A stretch of DNA of 64,000 nt. It comes from Zhongshania marina. Its GTDB lineage: Bacteria; Pseudomonadota; Gammaproteobacteria; Pseudomonadales; Spongiibacteraceae. Location: assembly GCF_002915595.1 (NCBI RefSeq), contig NZ_PQGG01000044.1:112090-176089 (forward strand), written 5' to 3'. Positions 18,635 to 28,411 of this stretch are shown here, piece by piece; position 1 is the stretch's first letter; each line of letters starts with the position of its first letter. The position numbers and the translations under genes were made by a program. The notes under the pieces were generated by a model. The model saw nothing but the letters and a program-made list of their open reading frames with translations, had not been told where the DNA came from and searched no databases.

Positions 18635-18670
18635 AAAAAGGCAGGGCCCCGCAAGGAGCCCTGCCTTTTT
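18635..18670. terminator. Strong bidirectional intrinsic terminator
   Basis: A 13-bp perfect stem AAAAAGGCAGGGC / GCCCTGCCTTTTT with a 10-nt loop ends in a T-run on both strands. It serves the PfkB kinase gene (+) and the YajG gene (-), whose stop lies at 18692. Confidence 0.9.
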
Positions 18671-18691
18671 CTTAGCTAGCCTAAAAGCGCC

Positions 18692-19279
18692 TTAGCTCTT
18701 CTGTAAAAATGCCACTAGCTTAGGATCTGAAAACATACTCTCTAGCACTTCAGTCACCAACTCATTCACCAAGGTGGTGTTTTGAGCCCCGCTGGGCGCG
18801 TTAAAAAACTTCTGATTACGCTTTATGCGGTAGCGTCCTTGATAGTGCTCATTGCCCCGTCGCGCCTCAACCTCTACGGTCGCCGACATATCCATATCGT
18901 AACCAACACCGTCTTCTTTTGGGTGGTCGTAAACGAGGGAAGTAAAAATAACATGTAGATCAGCCGTGGCGGGATTCAAACTATCTACGTCGTAACCCAT
19001 TTTTGCCATATAAGAAGACAGTGCTTTTTCAACCGGCAGCGACAGGTCATTCGCTAGCGTGATCACCGCCGTTTCTCGATAAGCACCCCCACGGCTACCC
19101 AAGACTTTATTGGCACGCTGATCACTAACCCGCACATGCACCGGACTCTGCCCGCCGTTTTGTTGGGTGGGCGCTGCAAAAGTCGGCGCAAGCTTTATCG
19201 CTTGCGGGCTCTGTGCACACGCTGTTATCAACAAGGCCGCCGTTAAGACAATTCCTTTCATCACTGTTGTGTAGCTCAT
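18692..19279 (-). CDS. YajG-family lipoprotein
   Basis: 195 aa. The signal peptide ends in lipobox ITAC, with Cys21 as the lipidated residue. The rest matches the YajG family (about 190-200 aa), including RVSDQRANKVLGSRGG and the C-terminal LVNELVTEVLESMFSD. YajG proteins are outer-membrane lipoproteins of unknown function. The start at 19279 is supported by AAGGATAAGAG directly upstream. It lies 3 nt after the stop of the DUF2333 gene and so belongs to the same minus-strand unit (PCu(A)C-DUF2333-yajG). Confidence 0.8.
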   Translation of the reverse strand: MSYTTVMKGIVLTAALLITACAQSPQAIKLAPTFAAPTQQNGGQSPVHVRVSDQRANKVLGSRGGAYRETAVITLANDLSLPVEKALSSYMAKMGYDVDSLNPATADLHVIFTSLVYDHPKEDGVGYDMDMSATVEVEARRGNEHYQGRYRIKRNQKFFNAPSGAQNTTLVNELVTEVLESMFSDPKLVAFLQKS

Positions 19280-19282
19280 CTC

Positions 19283-20320
19283 TTATCCTTGGGACAATAA
19301 ATCACGTAAATCAGTAATCGCAGCATTGGCCCGAGTTATATACGAGGCCATGACTAACGAATGATTGGCGAGCAAACCAAAACCGCCGCCGTTCAACACC
19401 ATTGGGCTATACATTGCCTGCTGGGTTCCCTCTAGCTCGCGGATAATTTGCCGCAAACTTACCGCAGCATTCTTATTAGCGAGCACATCGGCGAAATCAA
19501 CTTCGACCGCACGTAAAAAACAAATCAGGGCCCAGGCCGTGCCCCGCGACTCGTAAAACACATTATCTAGCTTTAACCACGGTGTTTTCACCCGTTGCTC
19601 GCTTTCACCTGGCGTTGATTGCCGCGCATTGGCATCGTTGGCTAAATCCGTATTCAATCGCGGCCGTCCAACACTGGCGCTCAAGCGCTGCGACAAGCTG
19701 CCTAATCGCGACTCCACCCCAGCCAACCAGTAACGCAAATTGTCCGCCCGCGCATAAAACTGGGCCTGCGGGTCGTCTACATCACTCAGCCGCTTACGAT
19801 AGGCTTTTAAAAATTTAATCCCCTGTCCATACTCAGACTCAGACGCCGGCACTGCCCAGCTATTATTAGAAAAATTAAAGCGCGGCTCAGCCTTGGCCAA
19901 ATCTGCATCTTCCTGGGACTGCGACTGCGAGCGGCTAAAACTTTCGCGCATTGCCCTGCTTAAATCCCGCACTTGAATGAGCACGCCGTATTCCCACGCT
20001 GGCATATCATCCATAAAAATACCGGGCGGCGTAATGTCGTTGCTGATAAACCCGCCCGGCTTATTCAACAATACTTCGCTTACATCAATTAAGGCCGAGG
20101 TTGTCGCCGTACCTACCACCGCCTTTTTAGCATCTTGCTGTAAATAGCGGGTTTCTGGCATATCGGGTGTAAAGCTCCAATACACCCCAAATACCACCAC
20201 TAGCAATAAGTACACGGGCACCGCAACCGCCGCAATGCGCCACGCCACACCGTTACCCAGCCAGTCCTGCATCGCTTCTTTCGCAGCGCCAAAGGCGCCT
20301 GATATTCTCTGCTTTATCAT
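19283..20320 (-). CDS. DUF2333 family membrane-anchored protein
   Basis: 345 aa. A cytoplasmic N-terminus with an amphipathic stretch is followed by one transmembrane helix near 29-50 (IAAVAVPVYLLLVVVFGVYW). A long, mostly helical periplasmic domain follows with WEYGVLIQVRDLSRAMRESF, the Gln/Asp-rich linker near 130-140, and NVFYESRGTAWALICFLRAV. This pattern is the DUF2333 family, found in Pseudomonas and relatives, with no known function. The ATG overlaps the upstream copper-chaperone stop by 4 nt (ATGA). Confidence 0.7.
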   Translation of the reverse strand: MIKQRISGAFGAAKEAMQDWLGNGVAWRIAAVAVPVYLLLVVVFGVYWSFTPDMPETRYLQQDAKKAVVGTATTSALIDVSEVLLNKPGGFISNDITPPGIFMDDMPAWEYGVLIQVRDLSRAMRESFSRSQSQSQEDADLAKAEPRFNFSNNSWAVPASESEYGQGIKFLKAYRKRLSDVDDPQAQFYARADNLRYWLAGVESRLGSLSQRLSASVGRPRLNTDLANDANARQSTPGESEQRVKTPWLKLDNVFYESRGTAWALICFLRAVEVDFADVLANKNAAVSLRQIIRELEGTQQAMYSPMVLNGGGFGLLANHSLVMASYITRANAAITDLRDLLSQG

Positions 20321-20811
20321 GGCTGATTTCCTATTATGTCGTTTAGTGCAGACGCTTCATTTAGCACGCTAATGACTGGCGCTGTCACGCTTAGCTCCTC
20401 ACCATCTGCAGTTCTCAAACTAAAGCTAACTGACTCACCTTCTTTTAAAGGCCGCTTAAGATCAATCAACATAAGATGATAACCGCCGGGCACAAAGCGA
20501 AGACTCTGCCCCGCTTCAACACGCACTGACGACTGCATCTGCATCGACATCATGCCGTTTTGGTGCCGATGGGCGTGAATTTCAAGTTGTGCAGCGGCAG
20601 CGCTACTACCCGCCTGTAACTCAACTGCCTCAGCACCAGCGTTCTCCACGGTAAAAAATGCCGCAGTATTGCGCTGATTCGGCGGTAAACCGCGAACATA
20701 GGCATTTTTAATCTCAAGCGCCTGCGTCACAACTGGCATCACAAGACATATAAACAGGGCGCAAGCCCTAAACTTCACCACAATTTTCCCCCAGAATAGC
20801 CGCACCAGCAT
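20317..20811 (-). CDS. Periplasmic copper chaperone PCu(A)C
   Basis: Up to 164 aa. An N-terminal secretion signal (CALFICLVMPVVTQA) precedes a PCu(A)C / DUF461 domain with the metal-binding pattern H-x(n)-M-x(n)-H-x-M: HAHRHQNGMMSMQMQ near residues 85-100 and GYHLML near 115-120. Family knowledge: it binds Cu(I) in the periplasm and feeds cytochrome oxidase maturation. A GTG near 20778-20781 after GGGGGAAAATT is a plausible alternative start that gives a more typical signal peptide. First gene of a tightly overlapping unit with DUF2333 and yajG, divergent from dsbD. Confidence 0.83.
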   Translation of the reverse strand: MLVRLFWGKIVVKFRACALFICLVMPVVTQALEIKNAYVRGLPPNQRNTAAFFTVENAGAEAVELQAGSSAAAAQLEIHAHRHQNGMMSMQMQSSVRVEAGQSLRFVPGGYHLMLIDLKRPLKEGESVSFSLRTADGEELSVTAPVISVLNEASALNDIIGNQP

Positions 20812-20918
20812 ACACGGCGCATATTAAAATACCTGCATGCTGGCACCAAAGTTATACTCACGCGTCCAAGCTATCGAATTTAACGTATCATACCGCTACA
20901 GTTTAAGTGATTGTATTT

Positions 20919-22613
20919 ATGAAGCCGTTTTTATTACTGGTAATTCTGCTATTCGCAGGCCCAGCCTACAGCGCAGATGATTTTTTTGCCGCTCCCAAAG
21001 CGGTGGCATTTGGCGACAGTGCACCGACATTTCTGCCGGTTGAAGAGGCATACCAGTCACAGCTGCTTTGGAATGAGCAGGATCTACTACTCAACTGGAC
21101 CGCTGCGGACGGCTACTATCTTTACAAAGAGCGATTCGCGATTAAAGCCAGCCTCAATGGCAAACCCGTCGATATCGCAACAGAATTCGAAGCCGGCAAA
21201 CTAAAACAAGACCCGAATTTTGGTGAAACAGAAGTCTACTACTACGGCACAAGCATCACCCTTAGCCAATTACCCACTAGCCCTTTCACCCTTTCGATCA
21301 CTTCACAGGGCTGTGCAGATGCCGGGCTTTGCTACCCACCGCAAACCCAACACTATCGCATTGATCCCCAGCAGCGCTTAATCGATGAGACAGACTCGGC
21401 AAGCGCATCTAATGGCGCCCTTACATTGTCTGGCGAAGTAGAAAGCAATCACGCACTGTGGCTGATATTAGTTTTCGCCGCATTGGGTGGCGCTATCCTC
21501 AATCTTATGCCCTGCGTATTCCCCGTACTGGGTCTAAAGGTATTGAGCTTTACCAACACCAATAAAGGCAGCCCGCTGCAGCACGGCCTTGTGTACAGCA
21601 TAGGCGTGATCAGCAGCTTTGTTTTAGTAGCGGGGGTACTCATTGCCCTGCAACAGGCCGGCCAAGCGATTGGCTGGGGCTTCCAACTGCAAACACCTTG
21701 GTTTGTCGCCCTGCTGGCCAGCTTATTTTTTATACTCGCGCTCAACCTCTTCGGCTTATTTGAGATTGGCGGCAGCTGGATGAATGTCGGCAGCGATATA
21801 AGTCGCGACAAAGGCTACCGCGGTAGTTTTTTCACCGGCGTACTCGCCACCGTGGTTGCCAGCCCCTGCACCGCCCCATTTATGGGCACCGCCGTTGGAT
21901 TTGCCGCCAGCCAACCCGCAATTATCGCACTATTGGTATTCGCCTTTATCGGCGTAGGCATGGCACTGCCTGTGCTGCTGCTGACCCTGTTCCCCGCTGG
22001 CCTGCGCAAACTGCCCAAACCCGGCAACTGGATGATTACACTGCGCCAGCTTCTCGGCTTCCCGCTATTGGCAACGGCCATTTGGCTGGCTTGGGTCATC
22101 GGCCGCCAAACCGGTGCCAACGGTATGGCTATCACGCTAATAGCATGGTTATTGATAGGCTTTGGCCTATGGCTGCGCAGTCACGGCAAAAAAATACTGG
22201 CAGCGCTCTTCATTATTGCCAGCCTCGCAGGCCTCGTTCTCAGCTTAAACTCGCCGCCACGCGAGCCAACACTAGCAAGCGGGCAGTTCGACAAAAGCGA
22301 AATTCAACGGCTACGGGAAAGCGGCCAGAACGTCTTTCTTGATGTCACCGCCGACTGGTGCATCACCTGCGCAGCTAACGAAACATTGGTTCTCAACACC
22401 AAGACGATTCGCGACGCATTCACCCAGCATAATGTGCATTATTTAATCGCCGACTGGACCCGCTACGACCCCGCCATCACCGAGCTACTGGCCGACTACC
22501 AACGCAACGGCATTCCCCTGTATATTTACTACCCCGCCGATCTTAGCGCGACAGAAATTATACTGCCCCAGGTGCTGACCAAATCGATGATCATTGAGCT
22601 GCTAAACAGATAG
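20919..22613 (+). CDS. dsbD: Thiol:disulfide interchange protein DsbD
   Basis: 564 aa from ATG 20919. The signal peptide is MKPFLLLVILLFAGPAYS. The N-terminal periplasmic domain has the redox pair in CADAGLCYPP. A central eight-helix membrane domain has MPCVFPVLGLK and SPCTAPFMG cysteines. A C-terminal thioredoxin-like domain carries DWCITCA. It passes electrons from cytoplasmic thioredoxin to periplasmic DsbC/G and cytochrome-maturation partners. An in-frame GTG at 20907 adds only 4 residues and has no better RBS. It heads the block shared with P. aeruginosa and is divergent from the copper chaperone. Confidence 0.93.
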   Translation: MKPFLLLVILLFAGPAYSADDFFAAPKAVAFGDSAPTFLPVEEAYQSQLLWNEQDLLLNWTAADGYYLYKERFAIKASLNGKPVDIATEFEAGKLKQDPNFGETEVYYYGTSITLSQLPTSPFTLSITSQGCADAGLCYPPQTQHYRIDPQQRLIDETDSASASNGALTLSGEVESNHALWLILVFAALGGAILNLMPCVFPVLGLKVLSFTNTNKGSPLQHGLVYSIGVISSFVLVAGVLIALQQAGQAIGWGFQLQTPWFVALLASLFFILALNLFGLFEIGGSWMNVGSDISRDKGYRGSFFTGVLATVVASPCTAPFMGTAVGFAASQPAIIALLVFAFIGVGMALPVLLLTLFPAGLRKLPKPGNWMITLRQLLGFPLLATAIWLAWVIGRQTGANGMAITLIAWLLIGFGLWLRSHGKKILAALFIIASLAGLVLSLNSPPREPTLASGQFDKSEIQRLRESGQNVFLDVTADWCITCAANETLVLNTKTIRDAFTQHNVHYLIADWTRYDPAITELLADYQRNGIPLYIYYPADLSATEIILPQVLTKSMIIELLNR

Positions 22614-22725
22614 GATAAGCCGCCAACGGTGTTAACACCGAAAACACTGGCATCTGCAAAATGCCGGCTAACTTCTGGAAACTTGCAGACAACTGGACGC
22701 TATCTTAAAAAATTCACGAGATGCG

Positions 22726-22755
22726 TTGGACTCATATATCCAAATAAGGCACAAT
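22726..22755 (+). promoter_or_regulatory. Candidate sigma70 promoter of aroQ-accB-accC
   Basis: TTGGAC (22726-22731) and CACAAT (22750-22755) are separated by 18 nt and lie about 40 bp before the aroQ start. The motif match is moderate. The position, after dsbD and ahead of the conserved aroQ-accBC unit, makes it plausible. Confidence 0.35.
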
Positions 22756-22793
22756 CGCGCTACACCCTGAATGACTCATTCAAGCAGCGACTT

Positions 22794-23234
22794 ATGGCAT
22801 CAATACTCGTTCTTCACGGCCCTAATCTAAATTTACTCGGCACCCGTGAACCCGGCGTTTACGGCAGCACCACACTGGCGGATATTGATGCGCAGCTACA
22901 GCTCATTGCCAAAACCAATGGCCACCACCTGCAGTCTATGCAAAGCAATGCCGAATACGAATTGATCGAGCGCATTCATCTGGCACGCCCAGAGGGTATC
23001 AACTTCATTATTTTTAATCCGGCGGCGTTTACCCACACCAGCATTGCCCTGCGCGACGCACTGCTCGCGGTAGACATTCCGTTTATTGAAGTACATCTGT
23101 CCAATGTGCACGCAAGGGACAGCTTCCGTCACCACTCCTATTTTTCGGACATTGCTCGCGGTGTCATCTGCGGTCTGGGCGCCCAAGGCTACCAGTTCGC
23201 GCTACAAGCAGCGATGGACCAATTAAACCAATAA
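22794..23234 (+). CDS. aroQ: Type II 3-dehydroquinate dehydratase
   Basis: 146 aa, the family size, starting at ATG 22794 ([16 protein letters not shown]). The open frame extends upstream to 22629, but that part is not homologous to the family. Conserved elements are [13 protein letters not shown] with the nearby catalytic Tyr (GVYGS), [19 protein letters not shown] [10 protein letters not shown] and [10 protein letters not shown]. The dodecameric cytosolic enzyme converts 3-dehydroquinate to 3-dehydroshikimate in the shikimate pathway. The aroQ-accB-accC order is conserved in many gammaproteobacteria. The gap to accB is 34 nt. Confidence 0.95.
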   Translation: MASILVLHGPNLNLLGTREPGVYGSTTLADIDAQLQLIAKTNGHHLQSMQSNAEYELIERIHLARPEGINFIIFNPAAFTHTSIALRDALLAVDIPFIEVHLSNVHARDSFRHHSYFSDIARGVICGLGAQGYQFALQAAMDQLNQ

Positions 23235-23268
23235 CGTCTTTAACAACTAGCCATTCAAGAGAGCGACT

Positions 23269-23727
23269 ATGGATATTAGAAAAGTAAAAAAGTTAATCGA
23301 GCTACTCGAAGAGTCAAACATTGACGAACTGGAAATTAAAGAAGGCGAAGAATCTGTACGCATCAGCCGTAACAGTGCCGCCAAGGGTATGCCTGCACCT
23401 CAGTATATTAGCCAGCCGATGATGCAAGCACCCGCCGCCGCGCCAGCTCCTGCCGCCGCCGCTGCCGAGCCAGCCAAAGCTGCCGAACCAAGCGGCCACA
23501 TTATTAAGTCACCTATGGTCGGCACCTTCTACCGCTCACCTTCACCATCTTCTCCGGCCTTTGTTGAAGTTGGCCAGCACGTTAAAGTCGGCGATGTTAT
23601 CTGTATCGTTGAAGCAATGAAAATGATGAACCAGATCGAAGCTGACAAAGCTGGCGTAATTGAAGCCATTCTTGTCGATGACGCTGAGCCGGTAGAGTTC
23701 GATCAATCCTTGATCACTATTGTGTAA
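23269..23727 (+). CDS. accB: Biotin carboxyl carrier protein of acetyl-CoA carboxylase
   Basis: 152 aa. An N-terminal dimerisation segment ([19 protein letters not shown]) is followed by an Ala/Pro-rich linker near 50-75 and the C-terminal biotinyl domain. Lys118 in EAMKMMNQ is the biotinylation site. It carries carboxybiotin between the AccC and AccAD subunits in the first step of fatty-acid synthesis. It is followed by accC after 61 nt in the usual accBC operon. Confidence 0.97.
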   Translation: MDIRKVKKLIELLEESNIDELEIKEGEESVRISRNSAAKGMPAPQYISQPMMQAPAAAPAPAAAAAEPAKAAEPSGHIIKSPMVGTFYRSPSPSSPAFVEVGQHVKVGDVICIVEAMKMMNQIEADKAGVIEAILVDDAEPVEFDQSLITIV

Positions 23728-23788
23728 AACGGGTACACCCGGAACAAACAATCGTCCGATCAACGCACCCCATAGGGATTGATTTCAA

Positions 23789-25129
23789 ATGCTTAAAAAA
23801 GTTGTCATTGCCAACCGAGGCGAAATTGCACTGCGCATACTTCGCGCCTGCAAGGAGCTTGGCATTAAGACCGTGGCAGTCCACTCCACTGCAGACCGCG
23901 ATTTAATGCATGTCCGCCTAGCCGATGAGTCGGTCTGTATTGGCCCCGCGCCATCGCCAGCTAGCTACTTAAATATTCCGGCTATTATCAGTGCCGCCGA
24001 AGTCACCGACGCCGTGGGCATCCACCCTGGCTACGGATTCTTAGCCGAAAACGCTGACTTTGCCGAGCAAGTCGAAAAAAGCGGCTTTGTCTTTATCGGC
24101 CCCACCCCCGACATCATTCGCATGATGGGCGACAAAGTATCGGCCATTAAAGCCATGAAGAAAGCGGGCGTACCGACAGTACCCGGCTCCGATGGCCCAA
24201 TTACTGAAGATAATGACCACACTCTCGCCGTTGCCAAGCGCATTGGCTACCCCGTTATTATCAAAGCCGCTGCCGGCGGCGGCGGTCGCGGCATGCGTGT
24301 TGTTCACAGCGAAGCGGCCCTGCTAAACGCGGTCTACGTAACGCAGTCAGAAGCCAAGGCAGCCTTTGGCGACGACACGGTGTATATCGAGAAATTCCTT
24401 GAAAACCCACGCCATGTCGAAATTCAAGTTTTGGCAGACGGTCAGGGTAATGCGATTCACCTTGGTGACCGCGACTGCTCACTGCAGCGCCGCCACCAAA
24501 AAGTGCTAGAAGAGGCACCCGCGCCTGGCATTCCAGACGAAATCCGCAACCAAGTTGCCAAGTCCTGCGTTGATGCCTGTATAGCCATCAATTATCGCGG
24601 TGCGGGCACCTTTGAGTTTCTCTACGAAAACGGCCAGTTCTTCTTCATTGAGATGAACACCCGTATTCAGGTTGAGCACCCCGTCAGCGAAATGGTGACC
24701 GGTGTCGATTTAATCAAGCAACAGCTGCTAGTTGCCGGCGGTGAGAAATTATCTATCACCCAAGATGATATCAAAATCAAAGGCCACGCCTTTGAATGCC
24801 GTATCAACGCCGAAGATCCCAAAACATTTATGCCCTGCCCAGGCTTGATAAAACACTATCATCCACCGGGCGGGCTAGGTGTTCGGGTAGACTCGCACCT
24901 ATACAGTGGTTACACCGTGCCGCCCCATTACGATTCGATGATCGCCAAAATCATCACCTGGGGCGATAGTCGCGAAATTGCACTAAGCCGTATGCGCAAT
25001 GCCCTAGACGAATTAGTCGTAGATGGCATTCGCACCAACACCGAATTACATCGGGACTTGGTGCGCGACTCTGCCTTCCGCGAGGGTGGCGTTAGCATTC
25101 ACTACTTAGAGAAAAAACTTAAGCTCTAA
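23789..25129 (+). CDS. accC: Biotin carboxylase subunit of acetyl-CoA carboxylase
   Basis: 446 aa, standard length. The N-terminal [14 protein letters not shown], the ATP-grasp glycine loop [11 protein letters not shown] near residue 160-170, [14 protein letters not shown], and the catalytic region [19 protein letters not shown] are all intact. It carboxylates the biotin on AccB using ATP and bicarbonate. An intrinsic terminator about 25 bp after the stop ends the aroQ-accB-accC transcript. Confidence 0.97.
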   Translation: MLKKVVIANRGEIALRILRACKELGIKTVAVHSTADRDLMHVRLADESVCIGPAPSPASYLNIPAIISAAEVTDAVGIHPGYGFLAENADFAEQVEKSGFVFIGPTPDIIRMMGDKVSAIKAMKKAGVPTVPGSDGPITEDNDHTLAVAKRIGYPVIIKAAAGGGGRGMRVVHSEAALLNAVYVTQSEAKAAFGDDTVYIEKFLENPRHVEIQVLADGQGNAIHLGDRDCSLQRRHQKVLEEAPAPGIPDEIRNQVAKSCVDACIAINYRGAGTFEFLYENGQFFFIEMNTRIQVEHPVSEMVTGVDLIKQQLLVAGGEKLSITQDDIKIKGHAFECRINAEDPKTFMPCPGLIKHYHPPGGLGVRVDSHLYSGYTVPPHYDSMIAKIITWGDSREIALSRMRNALDELVVDGIRTNTELHRDLVRDSAFREGGVSIHYLEKKLKL

Positions 25130-25152
25130 GCAGCCTAAGTCTGTAACATATC

Positions 25153-25183
25153 AGGGGCCTGTTTTCGGATAGGCCCCTTTTTT
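25153..25183 (+). terminator. Intrinsic terminator of the accBC operon
   Basis: Stem AGGGGCCT (25153-25160) / AGGCCCCT (25171-25178) with a 10-nt loop is followed by a six-T run. It separates accC from prmA. Confidence 0.9.
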
Positions 25184-25213
25184 ATTTCTGACAACTATAC
25201 AAAAGAGCACGCC

Positions 25214-26101
25214 ATGACCTGGTTACAACTGCGACTCGACGCCGACCCAGCCACCGCCTCCACTTTGGAAGACGCACTTTTAGAGGTAGGCGCCGCCGCA
25301 GTCACTATGGAAGACAATGCCGATCAGCCGGTGTACGAACCCGGCGTAGGTGAAACGCCCGTTTGGCAACACACCCGCGTCACGGGACTATTCACCGCCG
25401 ACACCGACATGACCGCCACGCTTGCCGAACTGCAGGGGCACTATGGCCAAGAATTACCGCCACTGCGTATCGAAATTTTAGAAGACCGCGATTGGATAAG
25501 AGAGTGGATGGACAGCTACCACCCCATTCAATGCGGCGAGCGCCTGTGGATTTGCCCTAGCTGGCGCGAGCCCGTCGACCCCAAGGCTGTTAATTTATTA
25601 CTCGACCCCGGCCTCGCCTTTGGCACCGGCACCCACCCAACCACATGGCTGTGTATGCAGTGGCTAGATCAGCAGGACCTCAGCGGCCTAACGGTAATCG
25701 ACTACGGCTGTGGCTCCGGCATACTTGGCATCGCAGCGCTGCTGCTCGGCGCGCAAAAAGTCATTGCGGTAGACAATGACCCTCAGGCATTGCTCGCCAC
25801 CCGCGACAATGCCCGCCGCAATAATATCGACGACAGCCGCATAGAATGCCTGCTGCCAGAGCAACTCCCCAGCGAGCTGCGCGGCGACGTCATGGTTGCC
25901 AATATCCTCGCAGGGCCGCTAACGTCGCTGGCACCAAATCTTGCCGCCACACTTAGCGCAGGCGGACCAATCTGCCTATCCGGCATATTGCACAGCCAAG
26001 CCAAAGAGCTGATGAATTGCTATAGCCAATGGTTCGATGAGCTAAACCTGACCACAAAAGAAGAATGGGTTAGGATATCCGGCAGTAGAAACAATAGTTA
26101 A
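25214..26101 (+). CDS. prmA: Ribosomal protein L11 methyltransferase
   Basis: 295 aa, the PrmA length. The N-terminal substrate-recognition domain (MTWLQLRLDADP, DRDWIREWMDSYHP) is followed by the class I SAM-binding domain with LAFGTGTHPTT, VIDYGCGSGILGIAALLLGA, and the NILA motif (VANILAGPL). It trimethylates L11 of the large ribosomal subunit. In the conserved block it sits between accC and the DUF3426 gene, which starts 17 nt later. Confidence 0.96.
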   Translation: MTWLQLRLDADPATASTLEDALLEVGAAAVTMEDNADQPVYEPGVGETPVWQHTRVTGLFTADTDMTATLAELQGHYGQELPPLRIEILEDRDWIREWMDSYHPIQCGERLWICPSWREPVDPKAVNLLLDPGLAFGTGTHPTTWLCMQWLDQQDLSGLTVIDYGCGSGILGIAALLLGAQKVIAVDNDPQALLATRDNARRNNIDDSRIECLLPEQLPSELRGDVMVANILAGPLTSLAPNLAATLSAGGPICLSGILHSQAKELMNCYSQWFDELNLTTKEEWVRISGSRNNS

Positions 26102-26118
26102 AGCGACGACACCCACCA

Positions 26119-26934
26119 ATGCATACAGAGCACAGCACAGCAAAAAGCATTCAATGCCCGCAATGTAACACTCGGTTTAGAGTAAAAGCAGAACAGCTCT
26201 TGCTCGCCGACGGCTTGGTGCGGTGCAGCGTATGCATGAGCATTTTTAGCGGTATCGACGAGCAAACCAATGCCTCGATTTTACTAACAGACATTGATGA
26301 CAACACAAAAGCTGAGCCCCCCGTACAAACCGAGCTTGAGCGCCCCGACCACAGCGACGAAGAATCACTGCAGGGCAAACCACCTGAACCGGATTTACTG
26401 GCCGGCCTGAGCACCGTCAACCACGACTTTGAGCACCATCTTCCCCGCCGCCGGCCGATACAATGGTTTTGGCTCTTGGCCAACACTCTTGCGCTACTGG
26501 TGCTTATTGCTCAACTTGCGCTGTGGCAAAAAGCAGCGCTATTCGCCAGCCCAATCGGCGACGAACTACGCAAACTTTGTCCCCTGCACTCCTTACTCTG
26601 CGAAGATGCGCCAAAGCAACAGCAAGCCGCTAGCGACATCGTCAGCACCAAACTGGTCGTTCGCAAACACCCATCCAATAGCGACGCCCTGCAAATCGAC
26701 ACCATTTTATTAAACCGAGGTGCCGACAGCGCCCCCTTCCCCAAACTCGAACTTCGCTTCAGCGATATAAAAGACAACACCATCGCCCAGCGTACCTTTC
26801 AGCCCTCAGAATACCTCGCCGGCGAGCTGAACCAGCACTCCCTGTTAGCCAGCCAGCAACCCGTCCACATCGCACTAGAAATCATCCACCCCGGTCTAGA
26901 CGCGGTGAACTACCAGTTAAAAGTGACGCAGTAA
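26119..26934 (+). CDS. Zinc-ribbon (MJ0042) and DUF3426 membrane protein
   Basis: 271 aa. The N-terminal zinc ribbon is IQCPQCNTRFRV ... VRCSVCMSIFSG (two CxxC pairs). An acidic, low-complexity cytoplasmic linker follows to about residue 110. One transmembrane helix spans about 118-137 (WLLANTLALLVLIAQLAL), and a DUF3426 domain forms the C-terminus. This architecture is common next to prmA/dusB/fis in gammaproteobacteria, but its function is unknown. It is 17 nt after prmA, so probably co-transcribed. Confidence 0.8.
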   Translation: MHTEHSTAKSIQCPQCNTRFRVKAEQLLLADGLVRCSVCMSIFSGIDEQTNASILLTDIDDNTKAEPPVQTELERPDHSDEESLQGKPPEPDLLAGLSTVNHDFEHHLPRRRPIQWFWLLANTLALLVLIAQLALWQKAALFASPIGDELRKLCPLHSLLCEDAPKQQQAASDIVSTKLVVRKHPSNSDALQIDTILLNRGADSAPFPKLELRFSDIKDNTIAQRTFQPSEYLAGELNQHSLLASQQPVHIALEIIHPGLDAVNYQLKVTQ

Positions 26935-26944
26935 AGCTTATTTT

Positions 26945-26993
26945 TTGCGCTCAAAATTGGTTATTTTCTGAGCGCAAGACTTCCGGTGAAGTC
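26945..26993 (+). promoter_or_regulatory. Two consecutive hairpins in the dusB-fis leader
   Basis: Hairpin 1 is TTGCGCTCA (26945-26953) / TGAGCGCAA (26969-26977), a perfect 9-bp stem. It is followed immediately by hairpin 2, GACTTC-CGGT-GAAGTC (26978-26993), then TTT. They sit between the DUF3426 stop and the dusB start. They may terminate the upstream unit, or form a leader controlling dusB-fis, an operon known to be tightly regulated in E. coli. Confidence 0.45.
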
Positions 26994-27057
26994 TTTGAAC
27001 GAGTATCATAGCTGCCCTGTTTTCCCACGGTTAATTTTCCCTTTACAGGGCATGGCG

Positions 27058-28047
27058 ATGATCCAGATTGGTCCTCACAAGCTTCCTGCCCGTGCAGTAT
27101 TGGCGCCGATGGCAGGCATTACCGATCTGCCGTTTCGCCGCCTGTGCCGCGAGTTCGGTGCCGGTTTAACCGTGTCAGAAATGCTAATCAGTGACACCTC
27201 GCTGTGGGATACCCGCAAAAGTCATTTGCGTCTTGCCCACGACGACAACACACCCCGCGCAGTGCAAATCGCCGGGGCTGATCCGCTGATGATGGCGGAC
27301 GCAGCAAAACGCTGTGCAGACTTGGGCGCAGACATCATCGACATCAATATGGGCTGCCCAGCTAAAAAAGTATGTAAAAAAGCCGCAGGTTCGGCGCTGT
27401 TAAAAGAACCAGACTTAGTAAAAGACATAGTAAGTGCCGTAGTAAACGCAGTAGATATTCCGGTTACGCTAAAAATTCGCACCGGTTGGTCACGGGAGCA
27501 ACGCAACGGCACAGACATTGCCAAACTTGCCCAAGATTGCGGCATTCGCTCACTGGCAGTGCATGGCAGAACCCGTGAATGCCGTTTTTTAGGCGCGGCG
27601 GAATACGACACTATTGCAGCAATAAAACAAGCTATAGAGATTCCGGTATTTGCCAATGGCGATATTTGCTCCGCCCAAGACGCCAAACGTGTACTAGATT
27701 ACACCGGCGCAGACGGCGTAATGATAGGCCGAGGCGCACAGGGCAAGCCTTGGTTGTTCAGAGAGATAAACACCTATTTAGCAACAGGTGAGCTGGCCCC
27801 AGCAGTAAAGCCAGCGGAAATAAAACAGGTTTTGCTGAGACACCTCAGCGCACTTCACCGTTTTTACGGCGAACACAACGGACTGCGTATCGCACGTAAA
27901 CACTGTGCATGGTATTTGCAGGAGCTCGACCCCTCCACTGGTTTTCGCGGCCTATTCAACCGCCTTGAGTCAGCCAGTGCACAACAAGATGCTGTACATC
28001 GCTACTTTGAACAGCACGAACAAAACCTACAGGAAGCAGCAGCATGA
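27058..28047 (+). CDS. dusB: tRNA-dihydrouridine synthase B
   Basis: 329 aa from ATG 27058 ([15 protein letters not shown]). AGGG lies 7 nt upstream. The further-upstream in-frame start at 26986 falls in the leader hairpin and is not family-like. The FMN-binding TIM barrel shows [15 protein letters not shown], the active site [18 protein letters not shown] with the catalytic Cys, VKIR-like LKIRTGW, VHGRTR, and [16 protein letters not shown]. It reduces specific uridines in tRNA with NADPH. The stop overlaps the fis start by 4 nt, the classic dusB-fis operon. Confidence 0.95.
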   Translation: MIQIGPHKLPARAVLAPMAGITDLPFRRLCREFGAGLTVSEMLISDTSLWDTRKSHLRLAHDDNTPRAVQIAGADPLMMADAAKRCADLGADIIDINMGCPAKKVCKKAAGSALLKEPDLVKDIVSAVVNAVDIPVTLKIRTGWSREQRNGTDIAKLAQDCGIRSLAVHGRTRECRFLGAAEYDTIAAIKQAIEIPVFANGDICSAQDAKRVLDYTGADGVMIGRGAQGKPWLFREINTYLATGELAPAVKPAEIKQVLLRHLSALHRFYGEHNGLRIARKHCAWYLQELDPSTGFRGLFNRLESASAQQDAVHRYFEQHEQNLQEAAA

Positions 28048-28355
28048 ATTTGACCAGTATAGAAACCGCCCCAGTCGCCGAAGCCACCTCCGCCGCGACA
28101 ACGGCTGCCAACGACGACATTAGCAAAGCCAAAACCCTGCGCGACAGTGTCGCGATTGCCCTTAACAACTATCTCGCCACCCTCGACGGCCAAGACGTTT
28201 GCGACGTTTACAATATGGTTCTGTCGGAAGTGGAAGCCCCCCTGCTTGAAGAAGTCATGCGCTATACCCGCAACAACCAGACCCGCGCCTCGCAAATGCT
28301 GGGGCTCAACCGGGGCACGCTGCGCAAGAAGCTCAAGCAATACGATTTACTGTAA
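28044..28355 (+). CDS. fis: Nucleoid-associated DNA-binding protein Fis
   Basis: 103 aa. A variable Ala/Thr-rich N-terminus is followed by four helices: [20 protein letters not shown], then [17 protein letters not shown], then the C-terminal helix-turn-helix [20 protein letters not shown]. Fis is a homodimeric DNA-bending protein that controls growth-phase genes. The 4-nt ATGA overlap with dusB makes expression coupled. Confidence 0.95.
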   Translation: MNLTSIETAPVAEATSAATTAANDDISKAKTLRDSVAIALNNYLATLDGQDVCDVYNMVLSEVEAPLLEEVMRYTRNNQTRASQMLGLNRGTLRKKLKQYDLL

Positions 28356-28411
28356 TACCGGCTCAGCCATTCCCGTTCGACGCTTTTTAAACTCAAGGTA
28401 AACCACTAGGC

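Noticed and set aside
22629..22793. N-terminal extension of AroQ by 55 residues
   Set aside because: The extension is not family-like and overlaps the likely promoter; ATG 22794 gives the standard protein length.
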